From assembly GCF_047495875.1 (NCBI RefSeq), contig NC_092480.1:434001-498000 (forward strand): a DNA stretch of 64,000 nucleotides, in the 5' to 3' direction. Below the pieces are notes generated by a model. It had not been told where the DNA came from. It did not search any database and saw nothing but the letters and a program-made list of their open reading frames with translations. Shown in pieces: positions 1 to 13,849 of this stretch. The translations under genes were made by a program, and so were the position numbers. Source of the DNA: Pithys albifrons albifrons (Eukaryota; Chordata; Aves; Passeriformes; Thamnophilidae). Within the stretch, counting starts at the first letter, position 1. The number at the start of each line of letters is the position of its first letter.

Positions 1-1225
1 GCTGATGGCCAGGACTGTGGTTTAACTGCTGCACTATGTCCTTCCTCCTGAGGTCTTGAGTTTCTTCCAGTGGACTGAAATACTCCCCCAGGGAAATTCC
101 CTGCTGGTTTTCTGGAAGCCTTTTCCTTCATTTCAAAGCCTGACACACTGAACTCCAGGCCTCTGGTGTGGGTTTGGGGCATATTTGGGGTTCATCCTGC
201 CTCAATCCAGAAGTGCAGAATGAATGTGCAGCAATGGGCAAAGGGTGAGGTGGACACCTCATGGTGAGTCAGGTCCTGGTGTGAGCAGAGCAGGGAGTTC
301 GCAGCTCCTGGTGTGTCATCCGGGTGAGAGTCAGAGCACAGCTCATCGTCCTGTCTTGGATGGACCTGGACTTCAAATTTAAGGAGGTCTGTAGAGCTTT
401 CTGTGGGGAAAAGTTTGTGTCTTTCCAGCCTCCTCCTGTACAAGGTGGAGTGACAAATGCACTGACCAGGCAAACAGTTCAGCAAATGCTTTGCTACACA
501 CTTGATTTCAACTCTGCTGACCGTGGCTCAGGGTTAAATGTTGGCAAATAAGAGTCACATTGAGGTGAATAGACTTAAGCCTGTGCTGAATTTTAAGCTT
601 GGTCTTTGCCAGAGCCCTGCACTTGAACCTGTTTCTGGAATATGCAGAACATAACGGGGAACACAGAAACAAACCCTTTCTAGTAGATCCTTCATTTAAA
701 GCAGCTTTCCTCTTCAGTTATCAGCTGTGGATTTAAATGGGATGAATATCATCTTTTTCTGATTTTATCTTTTCTTTTCTCCTTTCTTTTCCAGGGGAAT
801 TTTCTCTTTATTAACTTTTTGAGCATAAAATGCAGAAAATAAATGAGCAAAGAAAACTTGGAGCAGTATGTGAGATCTTTAATTCAGCAGTAATTATTAT
901 TGACATCAGGAGAAAGAAATGCAAGAGCACAAATCTGTTGCTTTAAGCTGAGATTTTCAGAAGAGCCTGTTGGAGTTTGGCACCCAAATCCCATGAAATC
1001 TCCTTTACACTTTCCATTTCTTTCTTTCTTCTTTTTAATTTATATTTTGTTTGACATGGGCAAGGCCTGGTGCATTTAGTGTGTGTTATTCCAGGATGTT
1101 TGGGATCAGCATCGAGGATTGAAGCCAGTGCAGAGCACAAAGGAACAGGCAGTTCCTTCCCTAAGGCTGTGATGTCTGAGCAGGGATGGGAGGTTGTGGA
1201 GCCAGGTTTGGTACTGGACACTCCA
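1..1225. other. unassigned unique sequence
   Basis: I see no gene, RNA or recognisable repeat here. The stretch is mixed-composition vertebrate DNA with short T- and A-rich runs around 740-900. Open frames are short, overlap on both strands and lack a convincing splice pattern. It could be intron or intergenic DNA. Confidence 0.5.
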
Positions 1226-1372
1226 GCTGTGGCTGCCCCATCCCTGGAGTGTCCAAGGCCAGGTTGGACAGGGCTGGGTCCAACCTGGGCTGGTGGGAGG
1301 TGTCCCTGTCCATGGCAGGGGGTGGGATGGGATGATGTTTAAGGTCCTTTCCGACATAAACCACCCTGTGCT
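1226..1372 (+). mobile_element. CR1 non-LTR retrotransposon, 3' fragment
   Basis: The stretch starts at CTGTGGCTGCCCCATCCCTG and runs through GGAGGTGTCCCTGTCCATGG to TTTAAGGTCCTTTCCGACAT and AAACCACC. That is the standard order of the end of the CR1 ORF2 and its short 3' UTR. The 5' part of the element is missing, as usual for CR1, which is copied from its 3' end and mostly truncated. Several substitutions (for example CCGACATAAACC where CCAACCCAAACC is usual) mark an old, dead copy. Confidence 0.9.
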
Positions 1373-4300
1373 AAGGAGAAGGAAACAGGACTCAGCAATG
1401 GGATGCTTTGCAGACAGAGGATGGAGAGGAAGGATCATGATCCAGTGATCCCAGTGTGTTTGAGCCCAAGAACTGCTGCTGGCAGCTCCTCCATGAACCT
1501 CTTCAGGCACAGGGCAGAGCTGGTTACCATCAGCCTCAGTACATAACTCCTGATATTCCCTGAAAGGTGTTTGCTGGGAGCTGTTTTGGGACACTTTGTG
1601 TTCCTTGTGCCTGGTGGAGGGTCCTGCACACCCCACCCCACAGTTCCCAACTCAAGGGAGCAGCCACATCCCCCTGTCCCGAGCTCAGCCTGCAGAGGCA
1701 CACGGGGGACACACAGGCTGGGAAATAAGAAGGAATCACAGGAGTATTTCTGTAATTTGTGGCAAACCCCCCAGTCCTGCTGGGACAAGGCAGCCTGAAG
1801 CTTGCTGTAGTTGTCATCACTGAGCTCTGGTTTCCTTCCTTTTCCTGACAGAGGAAATTTGTATTTTCAAACACACCAAGCAGAATTTTCTCAGCTTTGC
1901 TTCTCATTTTCTATTACCTGGGAATCACATCCTCAGCACAAACCAGGGATATGATTTAGATTCTTTGCACTGGCAATTAGAGCTCTGAAAGACTTCAGGA
2001 GTGCAGCAGGTGTTGGGGTTTGGTTTCCTGTGCCAGCCCTTCCTTCAGTGCTGATCTGTGACCTCATTATGGTCTCCCTGACGAGGATGAGGTACCAGAT
2101 GCAGTGGCTGCTGCAGCCCCTCAAGTGTGGCCGGTGCTGCTCCGACCTTTTCATTATTCTGCACTTGGAGTGAGTGGCTGTCCCAGCCCTTCCCCACACG
2201 AGGAGGAGGCTGCAATCATGGGAGGAAGGGCTGATCAGCATCAGAGAGCTGCAAAGGTCAGGGGGATGCAGAGCACAGGGGGATGGATGTGCAGGCAGGA
2301 GATGCACAAGAGCAGCTTGAGGAATAGAGGAGTGTGTTCTACCCTTCCAAGACAGTTCTGTTCCTTCTCCCATTCCTTCCCCTCTCAAAGCAACACACAG
2401 AGTTATTATTTTAAAAAAATGCATGTATTCTTTACAAGTGTTCACACAGCACAGATGAAATGCCTTTCCTGCCTTGCTGTCTGCAGGACAGAAGCAACAA
2501 GGTCCAGGGGGAAATACTGGAAACTTTCTAGCACTGGTTTCTTTGAAATATCTTGTCCCCACTCCATTTTTTACTCTTTTCCTTAAAAGAATATGAAAAT
2601 AGGTATTGCATGAATCCTGTAAGAGGAAACATGCTAAAAACTGCAAAGAGAGTGTTGGGAGTTGTGCTCCCTTTTTCCCCTGGGGAACCAGAATCAGCAA
2701 GAGAGAAGAAGGGAAAATGAGAGAGGTTTTCAGAAGTAGTGATTTATCCTGTTCTCTCAGCTGCAGGATGGGAGATTTGAAGCAGTGAAAAAGTAGTGGT
2801 TTTCTTCTGAAAATTTCATGGCCAAATATCTGATATTTCTTCTTATTCCCCCTCCTGCAGAACGGTACAAATTCCTCAGCTGGAGGGAGGAGCTCGGGGA
2901 CAGTATCACTGGATTGAAGTTGAGATACCTGAATTTATCACAGGAATTAGATGGATGTCCTGCTTCAAATTTACATGCCCAACAGCAGCAGAAGGACATA
3001 ATTGAAGAATAAAATCTAAATAATATGTAGAGGGAAGCTCCATGTTATTACAAATCAGTTTGGTTATCTTCATTAATCAAGCTAGAAATCAGCCCTCTCC
3101 TTTCTTGTGGGTTTCCTTCACAAGATTCAGTGTAACCCAAAGGGTGGAAAATAATTACCCACAATTAAAGAATGTGCAGGACAAGCCAAGGTCAAGGTGA
3201 AGCTCAGGGGATCTTTCATTAGTCACTTCAAGACAGGTTGAGAGCAGGCTAATAAAAATTCTGACCTTCATTATTTTGTTGTCTAAGAGCAACTGAACCT
3301 TGTTCAGCAGAGGAGAGGGTGTATTCCTCCTGTCACTCCTAATCAGGGGAGTCACAGGGATGATTTTTAGTCACAGCAAAGTTTATTGAACTAAAAATCC
3401 TGCAGACTCTTTGCTTCAAATACCTGGCTGAGAACAAGGATTTGGAGCAGTTGCTGATCCATTCGTGACTCGTTTGCCCTGATTTGGGTCATCTCTGTCC
3501 CATTTCTGCTGCTTTGGAGTCTGGGGTGAACATTCCTGTTATCACCTGAAAAATAACCCTTCTCTGCTCGTGCTGCCAACACCATTTGCCTTGCTCAGGT
3601 CTTCCCCTTTCCCCACACTGATTGCTCTGCTTTGCTTTCTGAGTCCCTCAGATGTTCTGGGCACAGCTCCTTCCTGAGAGCTCTGCAAGGTCAGGCCGTG
3701 TCCAAGCAGCAAGAAATGCAAATATTTTCCCAGTCTCTGCATGAAGGAAGGAGGGAAATAGAACCATATCCATCCCCAGACCCAGGTCAGCCTTTGCTTT
3801 GCCTCCAGATCTGAGGAGCATCTACACCAGTTCTCCCCCTGAAATCACATTTCTCCTGAAACTCTGGTAAGGATGGGATTTCATCCAGATCTCCTGCTGG
3901 CTGGAGGCTGGTTTAGCCCCTGGAATAGGAGCTATGAAAGCAGAACCTCTTTATGTCCCAGTTTAGCTCCTGAATGGCATCTCTGCTTTGAATCCAGCCC
4001 TTTTTCCTCAGCTCAGGGTGGCTGAGGCCAAACCCTTCCTTACCTGGATTAATCATTTGCTTGGCTGGCAAGCCAGGCTGCCCCTTGTGCTGCCCAGGTC
4101 CTGCTTTCCTAATTACCCTCCTGGCTGCTGGGGGAGCAGGTGGAAGGGGCTGTGCTAGTTGTGCCCCCAGGCCGTGCTGTGTCTCCCCATCAGCAGCTCT
4201 GGGTCTGAAGCAGTTCCAGGCACTCACTGCCCACCTGAGCATTCAAAAATCAAAATCATCTCTCCACTGACCAGCATTTGAAGATGTTTTACTTCAGGCC

Positions 4301-6293
4301 TGGACAGTTGGTGACAGAACAACCCGGTGTCTGTATGTGCATGGTGCTTAACCCCTCCTGTGCCACAGGGAATTGTGGAATTCCTGCTCGGGGGATGCAG
4401 CTCAGGGATGGGCAGGGCATTTCCAGATGGTCACTGCAGGCTCCAGCCAGGTTCCAGTCTCACAGTTGTCCAATTCTTGTGAAGTCTGATTGGATTTGTT
4501 TGGGAATTCACTATCCAGCTACAGATAAATTGGCTTTATTCCTTTTCCTAGTGCTATATGGCCCTCCATGCTGAATTGCCATTTAAATGGAACTTAATCT
4601 TCCTTTTCCTGCAGTGTCATCTTTCCATGAGGACAGTGATGGTTGAAACATCCATGTTTTCCTCTCCTTCCCCACTCTCAGCTGTACCATCCCAGCCTCC
4701 AGGGCTGAGGGGGCAGATGTCACCTCCTGCCACCTTTTTCACAAGGATTGATGCCTGTTCTCTCCTCTCTCTCTGTGTAACTGTATATCCACTAAACATT
4801 TAGCAGATGGGGAGCTGCAGGGTCTACCTGAAGAGGGTGAAGCTTCAGGACAACCTGAAGTGTCAGAGAGAAGGATGAATTTCAGAGGGGGATGATTTCA
4901 GGGGGTCTGTCTGCCCCAGAGCTCTGGAGTTCATCTCAGTGTACAACCTGTGTGGTGGTGAGTTGTCTTGGAGGAGAGATGAGCAATTCCAGAGGATGGT
5001 TTGTCCTGTCTAAGAGCAATGGGATAAACTGCCTTTGGTACAATCTTTTCCTTCACTGTGTGATGACAGAAGACTGTAGGTAGAGAGATATATATTTTCC
5101 ATATGCATTTTGCAATCTCAGCTGGCTGAGGTGATGGTTTTGTGTGAGAACATTGAGGAAGCAAAGCCAGTCCTGCTTTGTTTCATTTATTTTCTGCTGC
5201 AATTTCTTTCTTCCATGTTTCCTCTGACTTCAGGAAACAATATAGGAGAGATTTATTGCTAAGACAAGATGTCAAATTGCTGTGATTAGATCCAGGTTAA
5301 AGCTGTACTTTCTTTTAGCCCCACTGGCTCTTCCTGCCCATATTCCAAACACCAAGGGAGGACAGTTTATGAGCTCAACACTCAAAGGAAAATGAAGGAG
5401 CTTTAGGGAGTGAGCACTTTGTGAGATGGGACCTAAATTAATCCCTGCTGTAAATCCATCATAGTCCTTGACAGATTGGGCTGAGAGCAATGCAGGTGAT
5501 GAACAGGAGGCAAAGGCAGGTACAGGGTGACTTATTGCTCTGCCAAACCTGCCTTCTCTCTGAGTCCTTGCTGGTCACGTTCTACAGCCCCTGGATTCAA
5601 TAACGTTGGGATGGAGGTTCTTGCCCTTCCAAGGACCCCTTAAGTCGTGGGGGCACTGTCCTTCCAAGCAGATCAGATTGCAGAGCAAGTCTCCAGATCT
5701 CTCTGCTCTCTGTGCTTCCCAGCGTGTCCCATTACTGCATTTTACCTGCAGCATCCCCCAGATGGAGGGAGGCATCAGAAGTATCAGAAACATTCCCTGA
5801 GTGAGGGGAGGAGGGGTGGGTGGAGTAAAGGCCACAATTTGGGAGGTGGGAATCTCCTCTGCTCTTCCTTGACCTGTTTTAGAGGCAGGAAAGCTGAAAA
5901 GCAGAGATGTAATGCTGAGGTTGGAGAGGGAAATGTGCAGCCCCAGTGAGGACAGGCCTGAGCCTGGGGATGTGTCCCTGGAGCTCCACATTGGCTCCCT
6001 CAGCAGGGAAGGAACAGCCACAAAACTTGGCTCAGCATCAGTGGGAACACCACAACCCCTGGTGTGGAAATCTGTAGTACCTGTACTTCTGTTACAAGCC
6101 AAAGCTCCTGCCCAAACACCAGCCTGCTGCCTGCTTGTGTCTGACATCCCTCCTGAGCACATCCTTGGTGTCCTTCTCATCCCACCCGGCTGCAGAACAA
6201 CTAAAAGGAAAAGAACAGTTCTCCCTGAGGCAGATTAGTTCCCCTTTGCTGCAAATCCCAGGCTCTTCCTACCTTTTGGGGGGGTTTACTTAC
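1373..6293. other. mostly unique sequence; one possible terminal exon at 2861-3012
   Basis: No recognised repeat. The best exon-like item is on the plus strand: a strong acceptor (pyrimidine tract, then CTCCTGCAG ending at 2860) opens a frame of 50 codons ending in a stop at 3010-3012. The frame is glutamine- and leucine-rich and could form a coiled coil. An AATAAA at 3008-3013 overlaps the stop, an odd arrangement for a real 3' UTR. I do not recognise the peptide and rate it below even odds. Long minus-strand frames at 1933-2700 and 5575-6180 show no domain and are probably chance. Confidence 0.35.
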
Positions 6294-6475
6294 TCCCTTT
6301 GGCATCCCTGCATGAACTCATCCTTGGGTTCCCCATTCCCATGATGAACTCGATATCCAGCAGCGTGATAATCGTGTTACTGAGCCCAGGGAGGACCATG
6401 AAGAGCTGCCCATGCCGAGACGCTGTGGCTCCATCCCTTGCCCTGAGCCATTCCAGCTGCTTGGAAATGCTGTCT
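6294..6475 (-). CDS. possible internal coding exon, unidentified
   Basis: On the minus strand a 182-bp stretch is bounded by an acceptor (pyrimidine run, then ATCTACAG, at about 6476-6483) and a full-consensus donor GTAAGT (6293-6288). One frame stays open through it (60 codons) with a hydrophobic centre containing LSNTIITLLDIEFIM. The first base completes a codon and one base is left at the end. Five CpGs lie within 6349-6421, unusual for this CpG-poor surrounding and compatible with selection. Another frame on the plus strand is also open across the same bases, so strand is uncertain. I do not recognise the protein and see no partner exon. It may equally be conserved non-coding DNA. Confidence 0.22.
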
Positions 6476-9400
6476 CTGTAGATTCCCCCTTGGAAGAGGA
6501 GGATGGAGAATGCTCCAGTTCAGCAGGGAAAATCTCTCCCCCCCATTTGTAGACAAGAGGGCTCTTTCAGAGACACTCTCAGAGGAAAAGTTGTGGTGTC
6601 ACAAACACACTTTGGCTCTGGGGCCAGAGGATAAAAGCACATGTGCTGCCACAGATTAGATAGGAAACCACCATCTGTCTCTGCAGTCAACCAACTGCAG
6701 AACCAAGTTTGCTGGTCTGGGTGTCACAGGACAGGTCCGTGGCACGTGGGCAGGGAGGGGAATCTGGAGGTGCAGGGAGGAGAAGGGTCTCCTGCTTTGG
6801 GGCAGGGAATCACTGCCAGGGGAGAGTGACAGCAGCTCGAGGTGGAGATCGATGCCACTGGCTCTGAGAGTGTCATTTCAGTGGAGTCACTTCTGATTTA
6901 CCAGAGAAAATGCAGGTCCAGTAGCTGCACAGCCTTGCTGGGGTCTGTACTGTGTTTTCCCTCCTGCTGGAACTGGCCTGTACAAGCCCCATGTACATAC
7001 ACACAAACTCATACAGACACTGCTGCACTCAGCATTTCAGACACAGGGTGTTTTAAATTGCACCTAAACCCACGTAAAACACCTCCTTTTGTTGGCCTTG
7101 CAATGAAAGTTACATGTTTGCTAAATAGTCACCTATTCATTTATTTATTTCAGCTTTTTTTCCCTGCCCATGGCATTGGCTGTTCTTGTCAGTTTTCAGA
7201 TCAGGTTATTACTCAAAGTGGGTTTGGGAGTTGTATTCTCACTTTCCCTCTCCACTTGACAAACTCAGTTGCAAGATGTTAACTGTCCCAGAGATAAAGT
7301 TTCAGCCCCTGGTCCCTGAAGGTGAACTTGGCCAGGCTGGTCCTGTCCTCCTCATTCCCTGCTTTCTCTGCCCCAGCTAAGCCACTACTGTCTGTCTAGT
7401 AAAGTCAGCCTTTGATTTCTCCTTGTTCTCTCTTTGTAGTTCAACACAACTTAACATTTGTCTGCAAACTCATTGGAAACCAAAGTTGATTTGTGCAGTG
7501 AAGGAACAGTGATGGTGGTGGAAAAACTGACCATAGTACCCTGGTTTTGTTTGGTTTTTGCATGATGTTGGAAATAAGAAACATGAAATGGTGACTGGCC
7601 TGATGAACTTCACCCTCTGATAGTTGCAGAGGGTGCAATCTCTGTGCTCTCAGCAGAGATCCCTGAGAGCAGGAGGAGGGTGGGGGAAGAAAATCTCTGA
7701 AAGGACACAAGTGATGCTGAGCTCCAAAAAAAGTTGTGAAGGGGAGGTGTGAATTCCGGGAAGTGCAGAATTGTAGACTAGTCATTTCAGTGCCAGCCAA
7801 TGGAAAATTATTGGGCAAAGAAATAATTGAACCAAGTAGCTGTTCACACCTAAGGGATAACGAGGAGGGGAATGAGCCAGCAGGGATTTGCCAGGCGAGT
7901 TGTGCCAGAGCAGGCTGAGCTCCTGAGCTGGGAAACCCAAAATTAAACCCAAATCAAATCTGGAGTTACAGATAAATTAACAGGCAGGTTATGAGATACT
8001 TCATACTCCTTATGGCACAGAGATGAGGGGAATATTTGCCTCCAAATCCACACTGTCCTGTGCTTGAGTCCATTTCACTGTCAGGAAAACACAAGAACTT
8101 GTTCCTCGAGCCTCTGTGTGAGTCTGGGATGGCTGTACCAAAGCACCCCCGAGTCACAGAGCACTGGGACATCTCCACTGCTCCCAGAACTGTGTGTGAC
8201 AGCACCAGGAATGAGCACTCAAGAGCCAGTGGTTACAAAAAAAAAAAAAGATTGGCTAAACCAGTGAGTTTATTCTGAAGTGTTTCCAAATGGCCACACA
8301 TCTTTGTTTCAGTGGTGAAAATCTCATTTTAAAAATGATTTTATTTGATCAATTAAACGCTACCAGTTTCTGAATGCACTAACCACAAATTTGCCAAATT
8401 CCTGAGCTAATGAAAGGCTGCCTTGCTTTGACATGAATGGGAGTTTTGTTGGAGGAACAATCGAATAAGGACTTGGCCCAAAGACAGCAAGAAAAACATT
8501 TGGATGTTAAATATGTATTCAGAAGACCTTTCTTCAAATCTTTTCTCCTACAGGAACAGGATAGTGATTGTGTTCTCCAGAAGGGACAGTTCAGTGAGAC
8601 GTCCAGCACCTCTCAGCATTTAGAGGAGTGAGCAAGAAACTATGCAAATATTTTAGTTTAGAAATACTTGTAGCTCCTTTTCAAACAATGAAAGCCTCAA
8701 TTAAAGCCAGATCTCTGTTATTTAAAAATTCCAGGCAGCAACTGAGAGAGAGAGAGAGAGAGAGTTCCCCTTCCCCCTCTTTCCCCCAAATATAAAGTTC
8801 AAGGTATTTGAGAGTCAGGGAAATTGTGTCTAACATTAAAACTGGGAGAGCTGAGAAGGCTGAAGTTGTGATTCTTATCTTCTAAAGAGTTTTGCAGTCA
8901 TCAATACCTAAAGCAAGCTGAAGTACAAGAAATAGGTGACCTTAATAAATATAACTCTGTATGGGTTCATTGTACCATGAAATTAAATTTTTAATCTGAA
9001 TTGATGAACAAAAATGCTGGTTTGATCCTCCCCACACATAATAGTTTAAACACTTTGGTAACTATTTCACTTCCAGGACGGAGCTGCATAAACAAGGTCA
9101 GCAATAATTCACTTCATGGACCAAGGGATGATCCAGAAACAAACAAGGCCTTGCAGACTATTTTTGCTTTGTTAAATAGTTGCAAGAAAGATTTAGGATC
9201 ATTGGGAAGGTAAAATGATGTTCTTTTGCTGATGGTAATTAAGGACATGGGGGTTAATCCAAAGTCTCTGAGGTCTGTGGGCTCTGAGCCTTCTGATGGC
9301 TTTGGATGCAGTTCAGGCTTCTGGTTTTCCCCACTGCAATCCCTGGGTTTGTGTCTAATCACAGTCAGTGCCACCCTTCCCTCAGAGCTGCCCCCATTTC

Positions 9401-12400
9401 AGCAGGATTCCTTCACAGTGATGCCCTCCCTCCAGGAGGACCTCTCAGATCCTGCCAGGCTGAATTCCAGGCAGGTCTGTTGTCTAGAAGGGAATTGCTC
9501 ACTGGTTTGGAGCTTCTGACCACTTGATCTCAAGAATGTTAAGATATAATTTGTAGAAGCTGAAATGAGATATTAATATCTCCTGCAAAAAAACCTCAAA
9601 AAACCCCAAACCAAAAAAGAAGACTTTATCTTCATGATTTTGTTTCTAAAAGCCAAATCTTCCCCATTTTTTAGTCCATCAATATTGAAGATGCTCTTCA
9701 GTTTGTCATCTTATTTACAGCTTCTTCTTCCCTTAAAATTGTTAACAGAGATTAGATGGATAAAAACAAACAGGAAAAAAAATCTTCTTTTCATTGGTGT
9801 CAAAGCTGCCCTGGGATGTGCTGGTCAGCTGAGGCTGTCAGAAGGGTGGAGGAATTATCTGCCATTATCTGCCCAGCAAAGAGCATCCCAGAGTGAGAAC
9901 TGCTGCGTGGCACTTTTTCTGATGCCACGGGCATGGTCCTCACTGCTGAGGTTGGAGCCAAATGCTCTGCCCTGGCCCTGGCCAACAGCCCTCTGACAAT
10001 AGCTCAGTGCTGGGGTTGTTATGAAATTCAGGCTATTTTGGGAGGGCCCCATTGTTCCTGCTTTATATGTGCTTGGAAAACATGGAATTCATTGCTGAGG
10101 TTGTTGCTGCTGCTGCAAAGGCTGAAGGTTTGGTGCCCCTGAGAGGGGAGAAGTTTCTCCTGCCATGCAGAGCCTCAGGGCCAGCCTGGATCTGCAGGAG
10201 AGCACCAGCAGTCCCTGGGCCTGTGGGGAGGAGGAGCAGTGAGAGCCACCAAGCAAAGCTCTGGGCAGCTCATCATCCTCCTGTAATGGTTTTTAGAAGG
10301 ACCCAGGTCTGTCCTGGAGGTGTCTCACCCATTTGCTACTTTTCAGAGAAAGATCTCACTTTTCACCAGTCCCTGAAGGCCAATGGAAACCAGTAAATGT
10401 GCAGCTGGTGGAACTGTTTCATTTCCCACAGTAAGGTGGTTTTGTGCCCTGATGGAGCTGACTCATTGCTGCTGTTAAATAGGAGGGTGGCTCTGTCTCC
10501 TCTGCTCTCCATGGCCTGGTTCTGCCCTCCTTTCTCTGCCAGGAGACAAGGTCATGCCATGAAAGTTAATAACATGATGCATATGGAAGGAAGAGCAACA
10601 CGAGCCATTTGTGTGCCCTCCATGTCACTGCTTCACTTCTACACTTATTTTCTCCAGGAAAAGTAAGATCTTTAATGAGAAGTGACTGCAAAGCCAAGTT
10701 TTAATGTTTTTGCAAAAAGAGCTTGCTGGGCAGTTCCCACGGGATTCCTCATTGCCATTCCTGAGTTGTCCATGCCCCAAAATCCCCATGTCTTCTCTTG
10801 CTCTCCCTGTGCAGACCCAATCCTGACTCTGCTGCTGCACCAACTCCTCAGATCACTTTTGATCCTTGACAAAATGTCAGTTCCTGATGTAATATTGCTT
10901 AATTTAAGTGAATGTTTTCAGGTAAATCAATGATCTAGTGTTGTATTCTATGTCAGGTATTTCTAGCCCTGGCCTATTTTAGAGAAAACCAAGTAGAAAG
11001 GGGTTTTTTGGGGGTTAAGAGAAGTAGAGAATATCAACAGGAAAAGGGTATTCCCCCCTGCCTGGTGTTACTAGTGGTTAGTCATGCCCTGTGGCTGATG
11101 GAGAGCAATGTTCATATTTCAGACATTTGTTAATATTCTGAGGTCATGATGAGGCTCTTGACTGGTCATGAAATTTCTGCTGCTCTGTGCCTTTGTACTG
11201 TAAAGAAAAGAAAAAAGAGACAGTTCTCTTCTGACTGAAAGGGTGTAGCCCCTGTTGTTTAAATACAGCTGCAATCTGCATCAGCAGAGCTTTTTAAGTC
11301 CACTCTGAGTGCTTTATTCTCAAAGGAAAGTCTTTTTCTTTTCTCCCCTGGGCCCCCAACCCAGCCTTTAAACCCAAGATGGCAAAGCCTCCAGGGTCCC
11401 TGCCTATATCCAATCATGGGAACTATGGCTTAGTATTGATATTGCCTTATTAAAGCAATTAGCCAAGCATTTCAGAAGCTTGTTAATGCTTCTAGAGTGG
11501 CTTCTAATGAGGGATAATGATAACAAGCATGGAAGGTCTCTGGTGAACTTTAGATAATCATGTAAATGTGAGAAAGGTCAGTGGTATTGGTGGATCCAAG
11601 GATGGCCACTCCATTTCCCTCCATTACCTCGTCCAGCCTTTATTGTCTCTTCCCAGGCCAGTGCCCTGTGCAGGAACAGGTTCCTCACCCAGTCCAGAGC
11701 CCAAGAACCTGAGTCAGACATTGACTGAGCTATCAAATAAATGATGCTGAGCCTTAGTGCTCCTTGTAATGAGCTCAAGTCTAGACAAGAACAAATCAAT
11801 TAGCAGAAGGAAAGCAGAAACAACAGGAGGCATCACACAATGGCAGTGTTTGCATTTTCACAGCAAAACATTTCCCCAGCAGATCCCAAAGCAGGGGTGC
11901 AGACATCACAAGGAACATTGGCTGTGGGAAGGATAATGCCAGAGGGAAGGGAGGTCAAACAGAAAGACATAGAAAGGGAGGCAAGAAACGGAGCTGGGAA
12001 GTTCAGGTGTGACAGCAAGGTCTGCAAGAGTCATTCCTGAACTTTTTATTGAATTTTGTACCAATATTACACCTTTATATTGCTATTGAATAGGCATTTG
12101 CTGACTCAGACATGTCCCTACTGAGTCTGTGCTGATGGTTTGCTGTGGTGTGTTCCTGAGCCTGGACAGGGACTGGGGCCCTGAGCCAAGGCCACAGAAG
12201 TCAGTGCCACACTGACCTCAACAGGAGCACAGACAAGGCTTTCCAAAAGGGGACAGAATTCTGGAAGAGCTTGGAAAGCTGCAGGCTCAGAGCAGACACT
12301 GCCCCAGTGCAGGGGAACACAGGAGGGTTGGCTGGAGCTCTCCCAGCCCTGCAGGGACTCAGATGGGAAGGCAGAGTGGAGCAAGAGGAAAGGGATTTCC

Positions 12401-13849
12401 ACCCCACTACAGGATGTAATTCGGGCACCAACATTGTTGTTCTAAAGAGCCACAGAAGCAGCTTGAGGGTAAAGGAAGTGTCTCTCAGTGACAGATCAGA
12501 AGAGCTGTCTATTTAGGAAAAAGAATAGAGAGAGATGCCTTGACTGCTCCATTCTGGCACTCCACTGGTACATTCATGAGATACCAAAAGGGCATTTAAT
12601 CTACTAGAGATAAGAATAAAAGCTTATTACCAAGCCAGGCAAATTCAAAATGGAAATAAAGTGCACCTTTTTTTTTTTTAAAGTGAGGATGATCACCCAG
12701 GGGAAGGAACTCCTGGGCAGACCAATGAACTGCCTCTTGCAATGGGTGATGGCCCCAGAGCAGCAGCAGGTGTGGAAGGACCTCCCCAGCCCCACCTGCA
12801 CCTCCCCAGGTCCTCTGCTGCCCCACAGCTCTAGAAAGCTCAGATTGGAGCCCATAGACCCAGCCAAGCTTGGCTGTGTGTGGCTGTCCTGCTCTTCCTG
12901 ACCTGCAGACTCTTTCCCCAGGTTGTTCATAGTCCTCCTGCCCCACCTGGATGATCCCTGGAGCACAAACTGTCCCCTTGCTGGTGGCTGTTCCTGAGCC
13001 TTCCTGTGCCTCAGTTTGCCCATCTGCTCCCAGGCCCAGTTCTGCTGCAATCACTGACCTGCCAGGGGCTGTTATTAGGATTAATAATTAACAATGAGAT
13101 TTGGAAGTCTAGGCTGACTCTGGAGTTCAGAGCGTGGTTCTGGGCTTGTACAGAAATCAAAGGAGGCAGAAGGTAGTTGTAAATCATTTGCAGGAAGTAG
13201 TTTCGTGCCTTTGGTGGAAAGATGTATAGAAGGGAAATGTGTTAAACAGAATGATTTCCATTCACACATTCTTTCCTAATAATTTGAGGCTGTAGATCAC
13301 CTTCTAATTATTAGTGCAAATATTTGCTCTTTGTTTATTATTCTGCATCTTTTCAAGATTGAAGAGGAAGGGAAGGAGGAAGTGCTGGTGAGAGGGGCAG
13401 ATGGGAATTATTAAAGAAGTAAATAAAAGGCCAGTCATCCCATGAATCCCTCCAGTGCCCAGTCTGGAGAGATCCCCAGGTGAGGAACCCCTTCCCTGAG
13501 CCCAAAGGGACTGAGTGGAGGGAGCCAAAGCCAGGACACCTTTGCTGCAGGGCTGGGACCAGGCTCTACATCTGCATCTGCCCCTCATTTTTGAGCTGCA
13601 AGTTCCTGTGTGTTTGGGCAGCACTGAGCATGGTCCATGCCCTGACTCAGTTTCCTAATAACTGATACCTGGAGGGCAGGAGAGAGAATGGTTTTAGGGA
13701 AATAAATAGTATTGCTATGGGCTGGGGCTGAGAGAAGCCAAGTTATCAAAGCTCTCTGTGGCAGGTGAGAGTTCCTGTGCTCAAGAGAAGGATGAAGGGG
13801 AGATGTACAAAGTGGGTGACTTTCCCAAGGTGATATGTTGGTTCAGGAT
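6476..13849. other. unique sequence with scattered exon-like segments
   Basis: No recognised interspersed repeat. Three plus-strand pieces look exon-like. 8554-8631 follows a strong acceptor (CTTTTCTCCTACAG) and runs 25 codons to a stop. 9077-9209 has an acceptor CTTCCAG and a donor AAG/GTAAAA. 11864-12006 has an acceptor ATTTTCACAG and a donor CAG/GTGTGA. Each is open in a frame, but I recognise none of the peptides and cannot show that they join. An octamer-like ATGCAAAT lies at 8642-8649. Homopolymers include A13 at 8237-8249 and T12 at 12668-12679. The rest is unassigned. Confidence 0.35.
8744..8764. repeat. (GA)n microsatellite
   Basis: A perfect GA dinucleotide run of about ten units followed by a T/C-rich stretch. 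It is a simple repeat likely to vary in length between individuals. Confidence 0.9.

Noticed and set aside
1933..2700. 255-codon minus-strand frame
   Set aside because: No domain, low-complexity Ser/His/Cys-rich translation, and no gene structure; a few frames of this size are expected by chance.
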